DNA of 64,000 bases from Baekduia soli (GCF_007970665.1 NZ_CP042430.1:3162001-3226000), one strand, 5' to 3'. Shown: positions 41,876 through 51,620, counted from the first letter of the stretch. Notes: generated by a model from the letters alone, not told the origin. Translations and numbers: made by a program.

Positions 41876-43491
41876 TGCGCACCGCGCGCCCGACGGCCGC
41901 CATCCTGGCGACGTCGTTGGCGCTGGCTGCCACCGGCGGCCGGTGGGTGACCGCCGCGCGCGGCGGCCCGCTGCCGGTGGCCGACGCCACCGTGGCGGTG
42001 GCGAGGGCCGGCCGCGTCGTACCGCGCAGCTTCCTCGGCTTCTCGGTCGAGTACCCCAGCGTGTCGGCCTACTTCGGCTCCGCCGCCACCCCGACGCCGG
42101 GCCTGATCCGCCTGCTGCGCACGCTGGACAGGGCCCAGCACGGTCCGCCCGCGCTGCGGATCGGCGGCAACTCGGCCGACGCCACCGCCTGGGAGCCCAC
42201 CGGTGTGCGGCCGGCTCCGCAGATCCGGACCGCGCTGGGCCCGGCGTTCCTGATGCGCCTCCGCGCCGTCGAGGCGCGCGTACACGCGCCGCTGGCGCTC
42301 GCGCTCGACCTGGCCCTGCAGCAGCCCGCCGATGCCGTGGCGTTCGCGCGGGCGGCTCAGACGGCGCTGCCGCCGGGTTCGCTGCAGAGCCTGGAGATCG
42401 GCAACGAGCCCGACTTCTACGCCCGGCGCCAGCCGACGCCGCGCGGCGTGCTGGGGCCGCCGCGCTTCCCGCGGCTGCGTCACTACGGCACGGCGCAGTA
42501 CACGGCCGGGGCGCTGCGCTACGCCGCCGCGCTGCGGGCCGGGGTACGGCCGCTGCCGCGCCTGGTGGTGGGAAGCCTGGCCGGGACCGCGTGGGAGCCG
42601 GCGATCCCCGGCCTGCTGCACCGTATGTCCGCCGTGAGGTCGGGCGTCGCGCTTCACGCCTATCCGCTCTACGGCTGTCACGCCGGGCCGCGGCGAGGGG
42701 TGTCGGTGGCCGGTCTGCTGGCTCCCGCTGCCTCCTCCGGCCTGGCCCAGCGCGTGGACCGGATGCTGCGGGTCGAGCACGCCACGCCGTCCACGACGCG
42801 CGTGACCGAGCTCAACTCGGTGACCTGCGGCGGCCTGGGCGGTGTCAGCGACACGTTCGCCTCGGCGCTGTGGTCGGCCGCGACGCTGTTCGATCTGGTG
42901 TCGACCGGCGTGGCGGGCGCCGACATCCACACGTCCGCGGGCGCTCCCTACGCGCCGTTCGCGGTCACCCACCGCAACGGGCGCATCCAGGTGCAGGCCC
43001 GGCCGTTGTTCTACGGGTTGCTGCTGTTCGCGCGGGCGGCCCCCGCGGGAAGCCGCGTCGTGCCGGTCGCGGTGCGCTCGGCGGCCGGCCTGGAATTGTG
43101 GTCGACGGTCGATGCACGCCGCATCGTGAGGATCGTGGCGATCAACCCGTCCACGACGGCGCGGGTCGTCTCGGTGGCGGCCCCGGGGGTGTCCAGCGGG
43201 ACTGTGGCGTCGATCTCGATGCTGCGGGCTCCGGGTCCTGCGGCGCGCAGCGGCGTGAGCCTCGGCGGTCAGGCGATCGGCCCCGACGGCCGGCTGCACG
43301 GCCCGGTCCGGTCGCTGCGCGTGGTCGCCCTCCGAGGTCGCTACCGCGTGGCGTTGCCGGGAGACTCCGCAGCGCTCGTCACGCTTCCGGGACCGCCGGC
43401 GGCCGCCGCGGGGCCAGGCGTCCTCAAGGCGTCGGCGCGGCGGGCAGTCGCAGCGCGAAGCACGCTCCCGGCGACTCGTCCTCGAGCGTGA
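41875..43491 (+). CDS. secreted GH79-like glycoside hydrolase (beta-glucuronidase/heparanase fold)
   Basis: 538 residues. Signal peptide ILATSLALAATGGRWVTAA. A (beta/alpha)8 barrel of clan A type: SFLGFSVEYPSVSAYFG at the start, LRIGGNSADATAW, the acid/base Glu in LEIGNEPDFYA (about residue 177-188), HAYPLYGC, and the nucleophile Glu in RVTELNSVTCGG (about 305-316). A C-terminal beta domain carries RRIVRIVAINPS. Likely cleaves uronic-acid-containing glycans outside the cell. Its 3' end overlaps the convergent kinase gene by 68 bp. Confidence 0.8.
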   Translation: MRTARPTAAILATSLALAATGGRWVTAARGGPLPVADATVAVARAGRVVPRSFLGFSVEYPSVSAYFGSAATPTPGLIRLLRTLDRAQHGPPALRIGGNSADATAWEPTGVRPAPQIRTALGPAFLMRLRAVEARVHAPLALALDLALQQPADAVAFARAAQTALPPGSLQSLEIGNEPDFYARRQPTPRGVLGPPRFPRLRHYGTAQYTAGALRYAAALRAGVRPLPRLVVGSLAGTAWEPAIPGLLHRMSAVRSGVALHAYPLYGCHAGPRRGVSVAGLLAPAASSGLAQRVDRMLRVEHATPSTTRVTELNSVTCGGLGGVSDTFASALWSAATLFDLVSTGVAGADIHTSAGAPYAPFAVTHRNGRIQVQARPLFYGLLLFARAAPAGSRVVPVAVRSAAGLELWSTVDARRIVRIVAINPSTTARVVSVAAPGVSSGTVASISMLRAPGPAARSGVSLGGQAIGPDGRLHGPVRSLRVVALRGRYRVALPGDSAALVTLPGPPAAAAGPGVLKASARRAVAARSTLPATRPRA

Positions 43492-44818
43492 GGTCGCCGT
43501 CCATCTGGCGTGCGAGCTCGCGGCCGATGGCCAGGCCGAGGCCGAAGCCGCCGTCCGTGGCGTTCGTGCCGCGGGCAAAGCGCTCGAAGATCCGGTCGCG
43601 GTCCTCGGGAGCCACGCCGGCGCCATCGTCGCCGACGAGCACGACGGCCACGCCGTCCTGTGCCTCTGAGCGGGCGTGGACCCGGCCGCCCCGGGGGGTG
43701 TGGCGCAGGGCGTTGTCGAACAGGACGCGCAGGATCTGGGCCACGCCCCCAGGGTCGCCGACGGCCCAGAGCACGTGCTCGCCGCCGTGGACCTCGAGCG
43801 TCTTGCCCTGCTCGTGCAGCCGGACCTCCTGCTCGGCGGCGACCTCCCGGAGCACGGCCGACAGCTCGATGAGCTCGCTGCGCAGCGGGATGCCGGCGTC
43901 GATCCGGCTGAGGTCGAGCAGCTCGCCCGCCAGCTGGGACAGCCGTTGGACCTGGCGATCGGCCCTGACGGCCTGGTCGTGGGCGGCGCGCACGTCCGGC
44001 GGCGTGGCGGCCAGGTCCTCGACCAGCATGTCGAGCATCAGCGTCAACGAGGCCAGCGGTGTGCGCAGCTCGTGCGAGGCGGTGGCCACGAAGGCTCGGC
44101 GGGCGCGCTCCTGCTCGCCGAGGCGCTCCTGCATCGTGGCAAACGCCCGGCTGAGATCGCCGATCTCGTCGCGCCCACGATCGGGGCGCAGCTCGGCCTC
44201 GGGCCCGATCTCCGAGACCCGCAGCGCGGTGTCGCGCAACCTGCGGATCCGGCGCACCATGCGCCCGGCGAGCAGCAGCCCGGCCAGCAGCGCCCCTCCG
44301 AGCCCGGCGGCCGCCGCGACGGTGAACGCGCGCCGCACGACGGCGGAGATCCTCGGCACGTCGATCGGCTTGCGCGCCGCGAGAACGACAGCTCGTCCGT
44401 GGATGCTGACCGGGAAGGCGACCTCGGCCAGCGCCTGGCCACCGGAGCCGATGACGGCGCGCTGCAGCCGGCCCGAGCGCGCGGCAGACGTCGCGGTGGT
44501 GAACTGCAGCGCGTCGTCGGGGTCGGTGCTGACCAGGACCCGGCCGCCGGGCTGCAGGACGTCCACGACGGCGCCGTTGTGGCGGGCCAGCACGCGCGCG
44601 GCCCGCAGCAGCCGCGGGTTGCCTCGGGTCACGTCCTGGGGATCCAGGATGGCCAGGGCCCCGCGCTCGTTGCGCAGGGAGGCGGCGAAGCCGCTCACGG
44701 CGTTGTCGCGCAGGCGCTGGTCCAGCGGTGAGAGCAGCGTGACGGCGGCCACCACCAACGTGAGCGCGCTGATCGCCGCGAGGACGCCGACGACGCGGGC
44801 ACGCAGGCCGAGGTGCAC
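43424..44818 (-). CDS. sensor histidine kinase (HAMP, HisKA)
   Basis: 464 residues. TM1 VVGVLAAISALTLVVAAVTL, an extracytoplasmic region of about 130 residues, TM2 about 165-185 (VAAAAGLGGALLAGLLLAG), HAMP (IRRLRDTALRVSEIG), H-box AFVATASHELRTPLASLTLM, N-box VLFDNALRHTPRGG, G1 GDDGAGVAPEDRDR, F-box IFERFARG and G2 GGFGLGLAIGRELARQMDG. Complete. It follows its regulator by 2 bp. Confidence 0.9.
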   Translation of the reverse strand: MHLGLRARVVGVLAAISALTLVVAAVTLLSPLDQRLRDNAVSGFAASLRNERGALAILDPQDVTRGNPRLLRAARVLARHNGAVVDVLQPGGRVLVSTDPDDALQFTTATSAARSGRLQRAVIGSGGQALAEVAFPVSIHGRAVVLAARKPIDVPRISAVVRRAFTVAAAAGLGGALLAGLLLAGRMVRRIRRLRDTALRVSEIGPEAELRPDRGRDEIGDLSRAFATMQERLGEQERARRAFVATASHELRTPLASLTLMLDMLVEDLAATPPDVRAAHDQAVRADRQVQRLSQLAGELLDLSRIDAGIPLRSELIELSAVLREVAAEQEVRLHEQGKTLEVHGGEHVLWAVGDPGGVAQILRVLFDNALRHTPRGGRVHARSEAQDGVAVVLVGDDGAGVAPEDRDRIFERFARGTNATDGGFGLGLAIGRELARQMDGDLTLEDESPGACFALRLPAAPTP

Positions 44819-44820
44819 GA

Positions 44821-45522
44821 TCAGGGCTCACCGATGCGGTAGCCGGCGCCGCGCACGGTCAGGATGAGCTTGGGGTCCTCGGGGCGCTCCTCGAGCTTTT
44901 CGCGCAGGTGGCGGATGTGGACGTCGATGGCCCGCGGGTCGCGGTAGGCGCTGTCGCCCCAGATCGCGCGCAGCAGGTCGTGGCGGCTGTGGACGCGGTC
45001 GCGCTGGGCCATGAGGCTGTGCAGCAGCTCGAACTCCGAGAACGTCAGCGCCACTGGACGTCCGTCGCGCTGGACCTCGCGCAGCCCGGGGTCCAACGTC
45101 AGCGGCCCGGCAGCGAGTGGGCTGTCGACGCGGGCGCCGCTGCCGGCGCGGCGCAGGACCGCCCGGATGCGGCTGCGCAGCTCGGCCGGCCGGAACGGCT
45201 TGACCACGTAGTCGTCGGCTCCCGCCTCGAGCCCGAGGACCGCGTCGGCCTCGCTGTCCATGGCCGTGAGCATGATGATCGGCAGGTTGTTGCGCCGTCC
45301 GCGCAGGACCCGGCAGACCTCGTATCCGTCCGGGCTCGCGGGCCCCAGCGCGACGTCGAGCAGCAGCACGTCGAAGGGCTCTGTGCTGGCCCGGTCGATG
45401 GCGGAGCGGCCGTCGGGCACGGCGACGACGCGGTGGCCCTCGCGCTCGAAGGACTGGCGCAGCGCGTCACGCAGCAGCGATTCGTCGTCGCAGACCAGGA
45501 TGTTGAGGTGCTGTGCCGCCAC
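44821..45522 (-). CDS. OmpR-family response regulator
   Basis: 233 residues, GTG start. The receiver has LVCDDESLLRDALRQSFERE, phosphoacceptor Asp in LLLDVALGPASPDG, MLTAMDSE and Lys in YVVKPFRP. Winged helix: VALTFSEFELLHSLM, DPRAIDVHIRHLREKLEE, LTVRGAGYRIG. A TACGGT hexamer on the minus strand (complement of 45533-45538) lies 16 nt upstream of the start and fits a -10. Paralogue of the regulator at 32746. Operon with the kinase that follows. Confidence 0.92.
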   Translation of the reverse strand: MAAQHLNILVCDDESLLRDALRQSFEREGHRVVAVPDGRSAIDRASTEPFDVLLLDVALGPASPDGYEVCRVLRGRRNNLPIIMLTAMDSEADAVLGLEAGADDYVVKPFRPAELRSRIRAVLRRAGSGARVDSPLAAGPLTLDPGLREVQRDGRPVALTFSEFELLHSLMAQRDRVHSRHDLLRAIWGDSAYRDPRAIDVHIRHLREKLEERPEDPKLILTVRGAGYRIGEP

Positions 45523-45588
45523 GTCGGCGCCAACCGTATCCGGCGCCGCGTGGGGCGTGCCGGCGGCCGGATCGATGGGGCGCCCTGG

Positions 45589-46410
45589 TCACCCGGCTGC
45601 GCGCGCGGCACGGAGGTCGCGGCGCAGGGTGCCCAGCTCGCGGAAGGCCCGCGCGACCACACGCGGGCTTGCCCCGCTCTGCTCCCCGGCGACCCTCGGG
45701 CGGTGGTGGACGCCGAGCTGCTCCAGGCGGGCGCCCGCCCCCAGGCAGCGGACGAGCAGCTCGGTGCTGATCATCGCCCCTCCGGAGCGCAGCTCGAAGC
45801 GTCGCAGCAGGTCGGTGCGGATGAGCTTGAAGGCGCAGTCGACGTCGCGCACGGGCAGGTCGAAGACGTGGCGCACCAGCCAGTTCCACGCGGCGGCGTT
45901 GACGCGGCGGTTCACCGGATCCTGGCGCAGGATGCGCCACCCGACGACGAGGTCGGCACGCGCGGCGGCGGGCAGGAAGGTCTCGAGCTCGCCGAGGTCG
46001 AACTGCAGGTCGGCGTCGGTCAACAGCACCCACGGCATCCGTGCTGCACCGATGCCGGTCCGCACCGCGTCGCCGTATCCCTGGTTGTGCGAATGCACGA
46101 CCAGGCGCACGCGCCGGTCGCGGGTCGCGAACCGCGCGGCGATGGCCGCGGTCTCGTCGCTGCTGCCGTCGTCGACGACGACGATCTCGTGCTCCATCGC
46201 GCACCGCTGAGCCGCGCGCGTGGCGGCACGGATCGCATCGGCCACGTTGTCGGCCTCGTTGAAGCAGGGCAGCACGACGGTCAGGCCGGGGAGGACGCCG
46301 GGCGCGCGACGCAGGCCATCGCCCGTGCCGGCGAGGGCGTCGGTGGGCTCGGGTCCGAGGGCGTCGGTGGGCTCGGGGTCGATGGGGTGCACGACGACCG
46401 GGTGATGCAC
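45589..46410 (-). CDS. family 2 glycosyltransferase (dolichyl-phosphate-mannose-synthase-like)
   Basis: 273 residues from a GTG at 46410, preceded by GGAG. GT-A fold: TVVLPCFNEADNVADAIRAA, HEIVVVDDGSSDET with the first Asp pair, LLTDADLQFDLGELETF with the DxD-like motif, and DVDCAFKLIRTDLL, the polyprenyl-phosphate transferase signature. No TM segments at the C-terminus. It probably makes a polyprenyl-phosphate sugar donor, which the membrane transferases at 33755 and 46598 could use (inference). Confidence 0.85.
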   Translation of the reverse strand: MHHPVVVHPIDPEPTDALGPEPTDALAGTGDGLRRAPGVLPGLTVVLPCFNEADNVADAIRAATRAAQRCAMEHEIVVVDDGSSDETAAIAARFATRDRRVRLVVHSHNQGYGDAVRTGIGAARMPWVLLTDADLQFDLGELETFLPAAARADLVVGWRILRQDPVNRRVNAAAWNWLVRHVFDLPVRDVDCAFKLIRTDLLRRFELRSGGAMISTELLVRCLGAGARLEQLGVHHRPRVAGEQSGASPRVVARAFRELGTLRRDLRAARAAG

Positions 46411-46597
46411 GGGGGCTCCTTCGAGGGCGACGGGGAAGGGGGACGCCGTCACCTTGGCAGCGGGCCTGTTGAGCCCGGGCTCGCACCACGTTGGGATGGA
46501 GTTAGGGCACCGATGGCCTGTGCCCGCCGCGCCTCCCGGCCGGTCCAACCCGACGCTAACGTCGCGCGAACCCGGTGTCCTTCGGCCGGCCGGCACC

Positions 46598-48043
46598 GTG
46601 AGGTCATGGGCCACCGTCGCTCCGCGAGCTCCGTCGATCCCCAGGCCCGCAGGCGCCGGGGCGCGCACGGCGGGCGCCGCCGCGGCGACGGCTGGTGGCG
46701 TCGCGGTGCCGGGTGCGGTCGTCTGGGTGGTCCTGGCCGCCGCGCAACGCCCGTCGACGCTCTCGCCGCCGACGCTTCGCGCGCCGGCGGCGTGGCTGCT
46801 CGGGCCGTTGCACGGGCTGCTGCCGGGTCTGACGTCCGGCGTGGCGCGGCTGCATTTCGACCTGGTCGTGGCCCTTGTCGTGGCCGGGGTGGGCTGGGTC
46901 GTGGCCTGGGCGGCGGCGCCCGCGTTGCGCTCCGGCGTCCTGCTCGGGGTCAGCGCGCTCGCCCAGCTCGTTCTCGTCCTGGGTCCGCCGCTGCCGTTGA
47001 CCGACGTGTTCAACTACGAGCTCTACGGGCGCATGGCAGCCCTCCATGGGCTCAACCCCTACCGGGCGCTGCCCGTCGCGGCCGCGAACGACCCCGCGTA
47101 CGCCCTGTCGAACTGGCATCACCTCAGCAGCCCATACGGCCCGCTGTTCACCGCGCTGTCCGAGCTGCTGGTCCCGTTCGGCGCCCACGGCTGGCTGACG
47201 GCGTGGAAGGCCGTCGTCGTGGTCTGCGGGGTGGGCTCGGTGGCGTTGGTCGGCGCCATCGCCGCACGCCTCGGCAGCTCCCGCCCTCGCGCCATCGCGG
47301 CCTTCGGGCTGAGCCCGCTGCTGCTGATCGCCGAGGTCGGCGGCCTGCACAACGACGTCCCGGCCGTCCTGTGCCTCCTGGCCGCCGCGTGGTGCCTGGT
47401 CCGCGGCCGCGGCGCCGGCGCGCCGCGGTGGGTCAACGCGGCCGCGGGCGTCCTCGTCGTCACGGCGGCCGGCATCAAGCCCTCGTTCGCGATCGTGATC
47501 GGCATGGTCGTCCTGGGTGCGCGCAGCCGGCTCTGGGCCGTCGCGGGCGCCGCGGTGGCGCTGGCCGCGCTGGCGGTGCCGACCTTCGCCGTCTATGGCG
47601 GCGCGCTGCCGGACATCCACACGCAGGGAGCTCTCGTGACTCCGCTGAGCGTGCCCAACCTGCTGGGTCTGGCCGCAGGGCACGGGGGCGCCGACGCCGC
47701 GGTTCGGTCCGTCGCCCGCGACGTGATGGTCCTCGTCGGCGCGGCCGGCACGCTGGCCGTGGGGTGGCGGCGGCGGTGGGCGCTGTCGGCCATCGGGGTC
47801 GTGCTCTTCTGCGCCGTCCTGACGCTGCCCTGGGTGATGCCCTGGTACCTGGTCTGGGCCCTGCCGTTCATCGCCGTCGGGCGCCCGCGGGCGCTGGTCC
47901 CCGTGGCCGTGATCGCGACGGGCTGGCTGGTCGTCGGCGGTCTGCCTCAGCTGCCCGGCATCCTGCACAGCTTCGGGTACTTCCCCACGCGGCTGTCCAC
48001 CGGCCTGGCCAACCATCGCGAGTTCGTGCGGCTGCTGCAGTGA
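46598..48043 (+). CDS. membrane glycosyltransferase, mannosyltransferase-like (GT-C)
   Basis: 481 residues from the GTG at 46598; the start is uncertain. About 11 TM segments. PLPLTDVFNYELYGRMAALH in the first extracellular loop has the acidic motif typical of polyprenyl-phosphate-dependent GT-C enzymes, followed by GLNPY. GGLHNDVPAVLCLLAAAW and LPWVMPWYLVWALPFIAVGR are also typical of MptA/MptB-like proteins. It diverges from the family 2 enzyme at 46410, which fits supply and use of the same donor. Role in lipoglycan or cell-surface glycan synthesis inferred. Confidence 0.8.
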   Translation: MRSWATVAPRAPSIPRPAGAGARTAGAAAATAGGVAVPGAVVWVVLAAAQRPSTLSPPTLRAPAAWLLGPLHGLLPGLTSGVARLHFDLVVALVVAGVGWVVAWAAAPALRSGVLLGVSALAQLVLVLGPPLPLTDVFNYELYGRMAALHGLNPYRALPVAAANDPAYALSNWHHLSSPYGPLFTALSELLVPFGAHGWLTAWKAVVVVCGVGSVALVGAIAARLGSSRPRAIAAFGLSPLLLIAEVGGLHNDVPAVLCLLAAAWCLVRGRGAGAPRWVNAAAGVLVVTAAGIKPSFAIVIGMVVLGARSRLWAVAGAAVALAALAVPTFAVYGGALPDIHTQGALVTPLSVPNLLGLAAGHGGADAAVRSVARDVMVLVGAAGTLAVGWRRRWALSAIGVVLFCAVLTLPWVMPWYLVWALPFIAVGRPRALVPVAVIATGWLVVGGLPQLPGILHSFGYFPTRLSTGLANHREFVRLLQ

Positions 48044-48162
48044 GCGTCCGGTGCACGGCAACGTGCGCACGAGTCCGTGCCGTGCGTCATGCTGCTCGCC
48101 GATGTCAGAGCTCAGACGCTGCGTCGCCCGGCCCCTGACCCTCCGCCGTTGCTCCGGCTGAC

Positions 48163-49092
48163 ATGCGCCGCCACCTCGTCGTCGGAACGGCCGGCGCCGT
48201 CCTGCTGGGCGCCGTCGTCTCGCTGTGGCTGGCCGCGGTGACCTCGTCGGCGCCGCCTCCGAGCGGCGGCACGCCGGCGCCCGGCGACCCTGCGGGGTGT
48301 GTGCCGCTCCCGGCCGGTTCGCATGTGCTGGCCGCCATCGACGGGCGGATCCCCGTCGTGGTGCACGTCGGGCGCACGACGCGCCCGGGCGCGCCATTGG
48401 TCCTCGGGCTGCCGGGGGCCGGCCAGACTGGCCGGGACTTCGCGTCCTACACGAACTACTCGGCGTTGGCCGACCGCGACGGGTTCTCGGTCGCCTATCC
48501 GACGGCGACCGGGGCACGTCCGTTCTGGAACGTCTCCGGATCGTTGCCCGGCAAGCCCGACGACGTCGCCTACCTGCGGAAGGTCATCGCCGCCGCCGTG
48601 GCCGCCACCTGCGCCGACCCCGATCGCGTCGGCGTCACGGGTGTGTCCAACGGCGGGGGGATGAGCGCACGGCTTGCGTGCGACACCTCCGACCTGATCG
48701 CCGCTGCGGCTCCGGTCGCGGGCGGCTACAAGACGCTGCCCGACTGCCATCCGGCCCGGCCGGTGCCGATCCTCGAGATCCACGGGACGGCCGACCACGT
48801 CGTGCCCTACGGCGGCAGCGGCCCGTCCGCGGCCGGCGCGGTCCCGGCGTTCCTGGCCCAATGGCGACAGCTGGACCATTGCTGGGGACGCCCGCGGGCC
48901 TCGGCGCCGCATCCCGACGTCATCGAGTTGCGCTGGGCGGGCTGCGCCGGCGGGGCGGTCGTCCAGCATGACCGCATCATCGACGCCGACCATGGCTGGC
49001 CGGGGAGGACCGACATCGATGATGTCAAGGGCTTTGCCTCGACACGGAGGACATGGGCGTTCCTGTCGTCGTTCCGGCGTTCGACGCCGTGA
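48163..49092 (+). CDS. LpqC/PHB-depolymerase-family esterase, secreted
   Basis: 309 residues. N-terminal signal (VVGTAGAVLLGAVVSLWLAA), then an alpha/beta hydrolase. The oxyanion region is PLVLGLPGAGQTG, the nucleophile Ser lies in VGVTGVSNGGGMSAR (about residue 160-174), the acid in LEIHGTADHVVPYGG, and the His in DADHGWPGR. Cys pairs are typical of the PHB/feruloyl esterase family. Substrate may be a polyester or feruloyl ester; not determinable. Confidence 0.85.
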   Translation: MRRHLVVGTAGAVLLGAVVSLWLAAVTSSAPPPSGGTPAPGDPAGCVPLPAGSHVLAAIDGRIPVVVHVGRTTRPGAPLVLGLPGAGQTGRDFASYTNYSALADRDGFSVAYPTATGARPFWNVSGSLPGKPDDVAYLRKVIAAAVAATCADPDRVGVTGVSNGGGMSARLACDTSDLIAAAAPVAGGYKTLPDCHPARPVPILEIHGTADHVVPYGGSGPSAAGAVPAFLAQWRQLDHCWGRPRASAPHPDVIELRWAGCAGGAVVQHDRIIDADHGWPGRTDIDDVKGFASTRRTWAFLSSFRRSTP

Positions 49093-49199
49093 TCCGCAGG
49101 ATGTCATGAAGGGAACCTGGTCGCGACGGGGATTCGAGGACGGACGGCGCTGATCGGGCCGGTCGCGCGACGCGAGGTCCGCCGAGGTCGGCGACCCGC

Positions 49200-51221
49200 T
49201 CACGTGGTGCCGGAGCGGTGTGGGTGCGGGATGGAGGGGAGGGCCGCTGCGGATGTCGGTGTGGTGGTCGACGGGCCCGGCGGCGTGACGAGGGCCGGGG
49301 CAAGGCTGGGCGCGGGTGCCGGGCCGTCGGCGCGCAGGGGCTCGACCGGTCGTCCTGCGAGGGTCGCGGTCATGAAGTCGTGCCAGATGCGCGCCGGGAC
49401 GCTGCCGCCGACCACGGGCGAGAAGCCGTCGAGTGACGTCATCGGGGTCTCAGACGATGGCGAGCCGACCCAGACGCAGGCGGCCAGCTGCGGGACGTAG
49501 CCGCAGAACCAGGCGTCGGCGGAGTTCTCGGCGGTCCCGGTCTTGCCGGCCGCCGGACGCCCGGGGTCGGCGGCCGTGCCCGTGCCGGCCTTGATGACGC
49601 GGATGAGCGCATAGGTGACCTGGGCGCTGACGGTGGGCGTCAGCACGCGGTTGCCCGGGGCGGGTGCCGGCAGCACGGAGGCGCCGCCGGGGGCCGTCAC
49701 GCTGCGCAGCAGCTCGGGGGCGTGGTGCACGCCGCCTGAGGCCAGCGTCGCGAAGGCGTCGGTCATCTCCAGCGGTGAGACGCCTTCGGGGCCGAGGGTG
49801 ATCGAGCAGACCGGCGTCAGCGGCGTGGTGATGCCCATGCGCTGCGCGGTGGCGGTGATGTTCTGCGGACCGACGCGGACGGCGACCTGCGCGAAGATCG
49901 TGTTGACCGAGTGCGCGATGGCGTCGGTGAGGTCCATGGTCCCGCTGCTCTCGTCGGCGAAGTTGTGCACCACCCAGGGACCGTCGGCGTTCTCGCAGCG
50001 CGGGTCGGGGATGGTCAGCGACGGAGGTCCCGACCACACCGAGCTCAGGGGGATCCCCTGATGCAGCGCGGTGGCCAGGGTGAAGACCTTGAAGGCGCTG
50101 CCGGCCTGGCGCCGCGACTGGGTCGCGAGGTTGAACGCCAACGTGCCTGCGCCCGGCGCCCGGGAGGCCATCGCCGGCACGGCGCCTGTCCGGGGGTCCA
50201 CGGCGACCAGGGCCGCGGCGGGCCCGGGCGTGGTACCGATCCAGTGGCTGATGGCCTGCTGGGCCAGCCGCTGGGTCCGGGGCTGCAGCGTCGTCTGCAC
50301 GCGCAGGCCGCCGTCACGCGCGCGTCCGGCCCCGACGCGCCGGGACAGCTCGGTCCGGGCGGCGTCGACGAACGTCGCCGAGGCGGTGGCTGCCGGCGTG
50401 GTGGCCGGCCGGGCCGGATGCAGCCCCAGAGGCGCGCGACGGGCTGTGCGGTACCGCGCGAGCGACAGCTCGCCCGCGCGGTGCATGGCGGCGAGCACCT
50501 GGTTGCGGCGCGCCAGCGCGGCCGCCGGGTGCAGCAGCGGGTCGTCCCGGGACGGCGCCTGCGGCAGGCCGGCCAGCAGCGCGGACTCAGGCAGCGACAG
50601 GTGGGCGGCCGGGCGCGAGAAGTAGGTCAGCGCCGCCGCCTGCGCGCCGCGGGCGTGGTCGCCGTAGAACACGGTGTTGAGGTAGCTCTCGAGGATCTTC
50701 GAGCGTGGCCAGCGCCGGAACAGCTGCACCGCCAGGCAGCTCTCGGTGAGCTTGCGCGACAACGTCATCGGCTCGCCGCCGAGGTAGCGGTTGCGCACGA
50801 GCTGCTGGGTGATCGTGGAGGCGCCCTGGACGACGTGTCCGCTGGTGAGGTCGGCGAGGACGGAGCGGGCGATGCCCAGGGCATCCAGGGCGCCGTGGTG
50901 CCAGAAGCGGCGGTCCTCGATCGCCACGGTCGCCTCCGGCAGCCAGGGCGACATGCTGCGCATCGCGACCGGGACGCGGTAGGCGGCCGACGGCACCGAC
51001 CCCAGCGACGAGCCGTCGGAGGCGGACAGCAGCGTGGTGCCGCCCGTGACCACCGGGTGCGTCCTGGCCAGGTCGCAGCCGATCAGGGCGGCGGGCGCGT
51101 CGCCCTGCAGGGCGAGCACGAGGGCGGCGGCGGCGACGCTCAGCAGCACCGCGGACAGCGCCGCGGTGCGCAGCGCCCGGCGGCGTCCCCGCCGTACTCG
51201 ACGCAGTCGGCTCCCGCGCAT
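49200..51221 (-). CDS. class A penicillin-binding protein (transglycosylase/transpeptidase)
   Basis: 673 residues from the ATG at 51221 (the frame extends upstream to 51329 but without sense). A basic cytoplasmic tail, TM (TAALSAVLLSVAAAALVLAL), GT51 domain with ATVAIEDRRFWHHGALD, GASTITQQLVRNRYLG and KILESYLNTVFYG, then transpeptidase with SxxK in AGSAFKVFTL, SxN in AHSVNTIFAQ, and KTG in AAGKTGTAEN. It ends in a Pro/Ser/Thr-rich tail. A complete bifunctional peptidoglycan polymerase. Transcribed alone. Confidence 0.9.
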   Translation of the reverse strand: MRGSRLRRVRRGRRRALRTAALSAVLLSVAAAALVLALQGDAPAALIGCDLARTHPVVTGGTTLLSASDGSSLGSVPSAAYRVPVAMRSMSPWLPEATVAIEDRRFWHHGALDALGIARSVLADLTSGHVVQGASTITQQLVRNRYLGGEPMTLSRKLTESCLAVQLFRRWPRSKILESYLNTVFYGDHARGAQAAALTYFSRPAAHLSLPESALLAGLPQAPSRDDPLLHPAAALARRNQVLAAMHRAGELSLARYRTARRAPLGLHPARPATTPAATASATFVDAARTELSRRVGAGRARDGGLRVQTTLQPRTQRLAQQAISHWIGTTPGPAAALVAVDPRTGAVPAMASRAPGAGTLAFNLATQSRRQAGSAFKVFTLATALHQGIPLSSVWSGPPSLTIPDPRCENADGPWVVHNFADESSGTMDLTDAIAHSVNTIFAQVAVRVGPQNITATAQRMGITTPLTPVCSITLGPEGVSPLEMTDAFATLASGGVHHAPELLRSVTAPGGASVLPAPAPGNRVLTPTVSAQVTYALIRVIKAGTGTAADPGRPAAGKTGTAENSADAWFCGYVPQLAACVWVGSPSSETPMTSLDGFSPVVGGSVPARIWHDFMTATLAGRPVEPLRADGPAPAPSLAPALVTPPGPSTTTPTSAAALPSIPHPHRSGTT

Positions 51222-51458
51222 CACGCCGCGCGCAGCAGCTGCGCTTCGAGACGGTCCGGTGCTGCCATGCGCCGGTGCAGCGGCGGCCGGCCGGAGGAGA
51301 CGTCGTTCGACGCAGCGCGGCGGCTGCATGCGAGGTTGGCCGGCGTCATGTGGGTGCTCCAGGAGGTGGGCGGTGCGCCGAGCCTGAGGGGATCGGCGCG
51401 GGAGGCGGCGAGGCGGCGGGCCGTCCCTCGGATCGCCGCGTGGTGCCCGTGCCCTGGG

Positions 51459-51620
51459 TCAGCCGCCGGCGGTGGCCTGCGTGGGCTCGGAGCCGAGAGT
51501 GAGGGTGACGCTCCTGGTGGCCGTCCCGCGGGTCAGCCTGACCGCGACCTTGTCGCCCGGCGTGTGCATCGTGATGGCGCCGATGAGCGCGCTGCTGTTG
51601 ATCACGGGCGTGCCCCCGAT
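51459..51620 (-). pseudogene. PDZ-domain fragment, end of an HtrA-type protease
   Basis: GGTPVINSSALIGAITMHTP and GDKVAVRLTRGTATRSVTLT then LGSEP and a stop at 51459 match the last strands of the C-terminal PDZ domain of HtrA/DegP proteases (GxPVxxSxxLxxAIxxxxPGDxVxLxxxR). Nothing upstream resembles the protease domain; in the other frames it turns into unrelated sequence. A decayed 3' end. Confidence 0.5.

Noticed and set aside
46551-46564. CGACG-N4-CGTCG inverted repeat between the divergent glycosyltransferase genes
   Set aside because: Five-bp arms in GC-rich DNA are expected by chance, with no supporting promoter elements.
48112-48162. TCA at exactly -51 before the LpqC-type esterase, like the phased boxes
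   Set aside because: Only the first three bases match; no second half-site and no NANNNT hexamer at -12.
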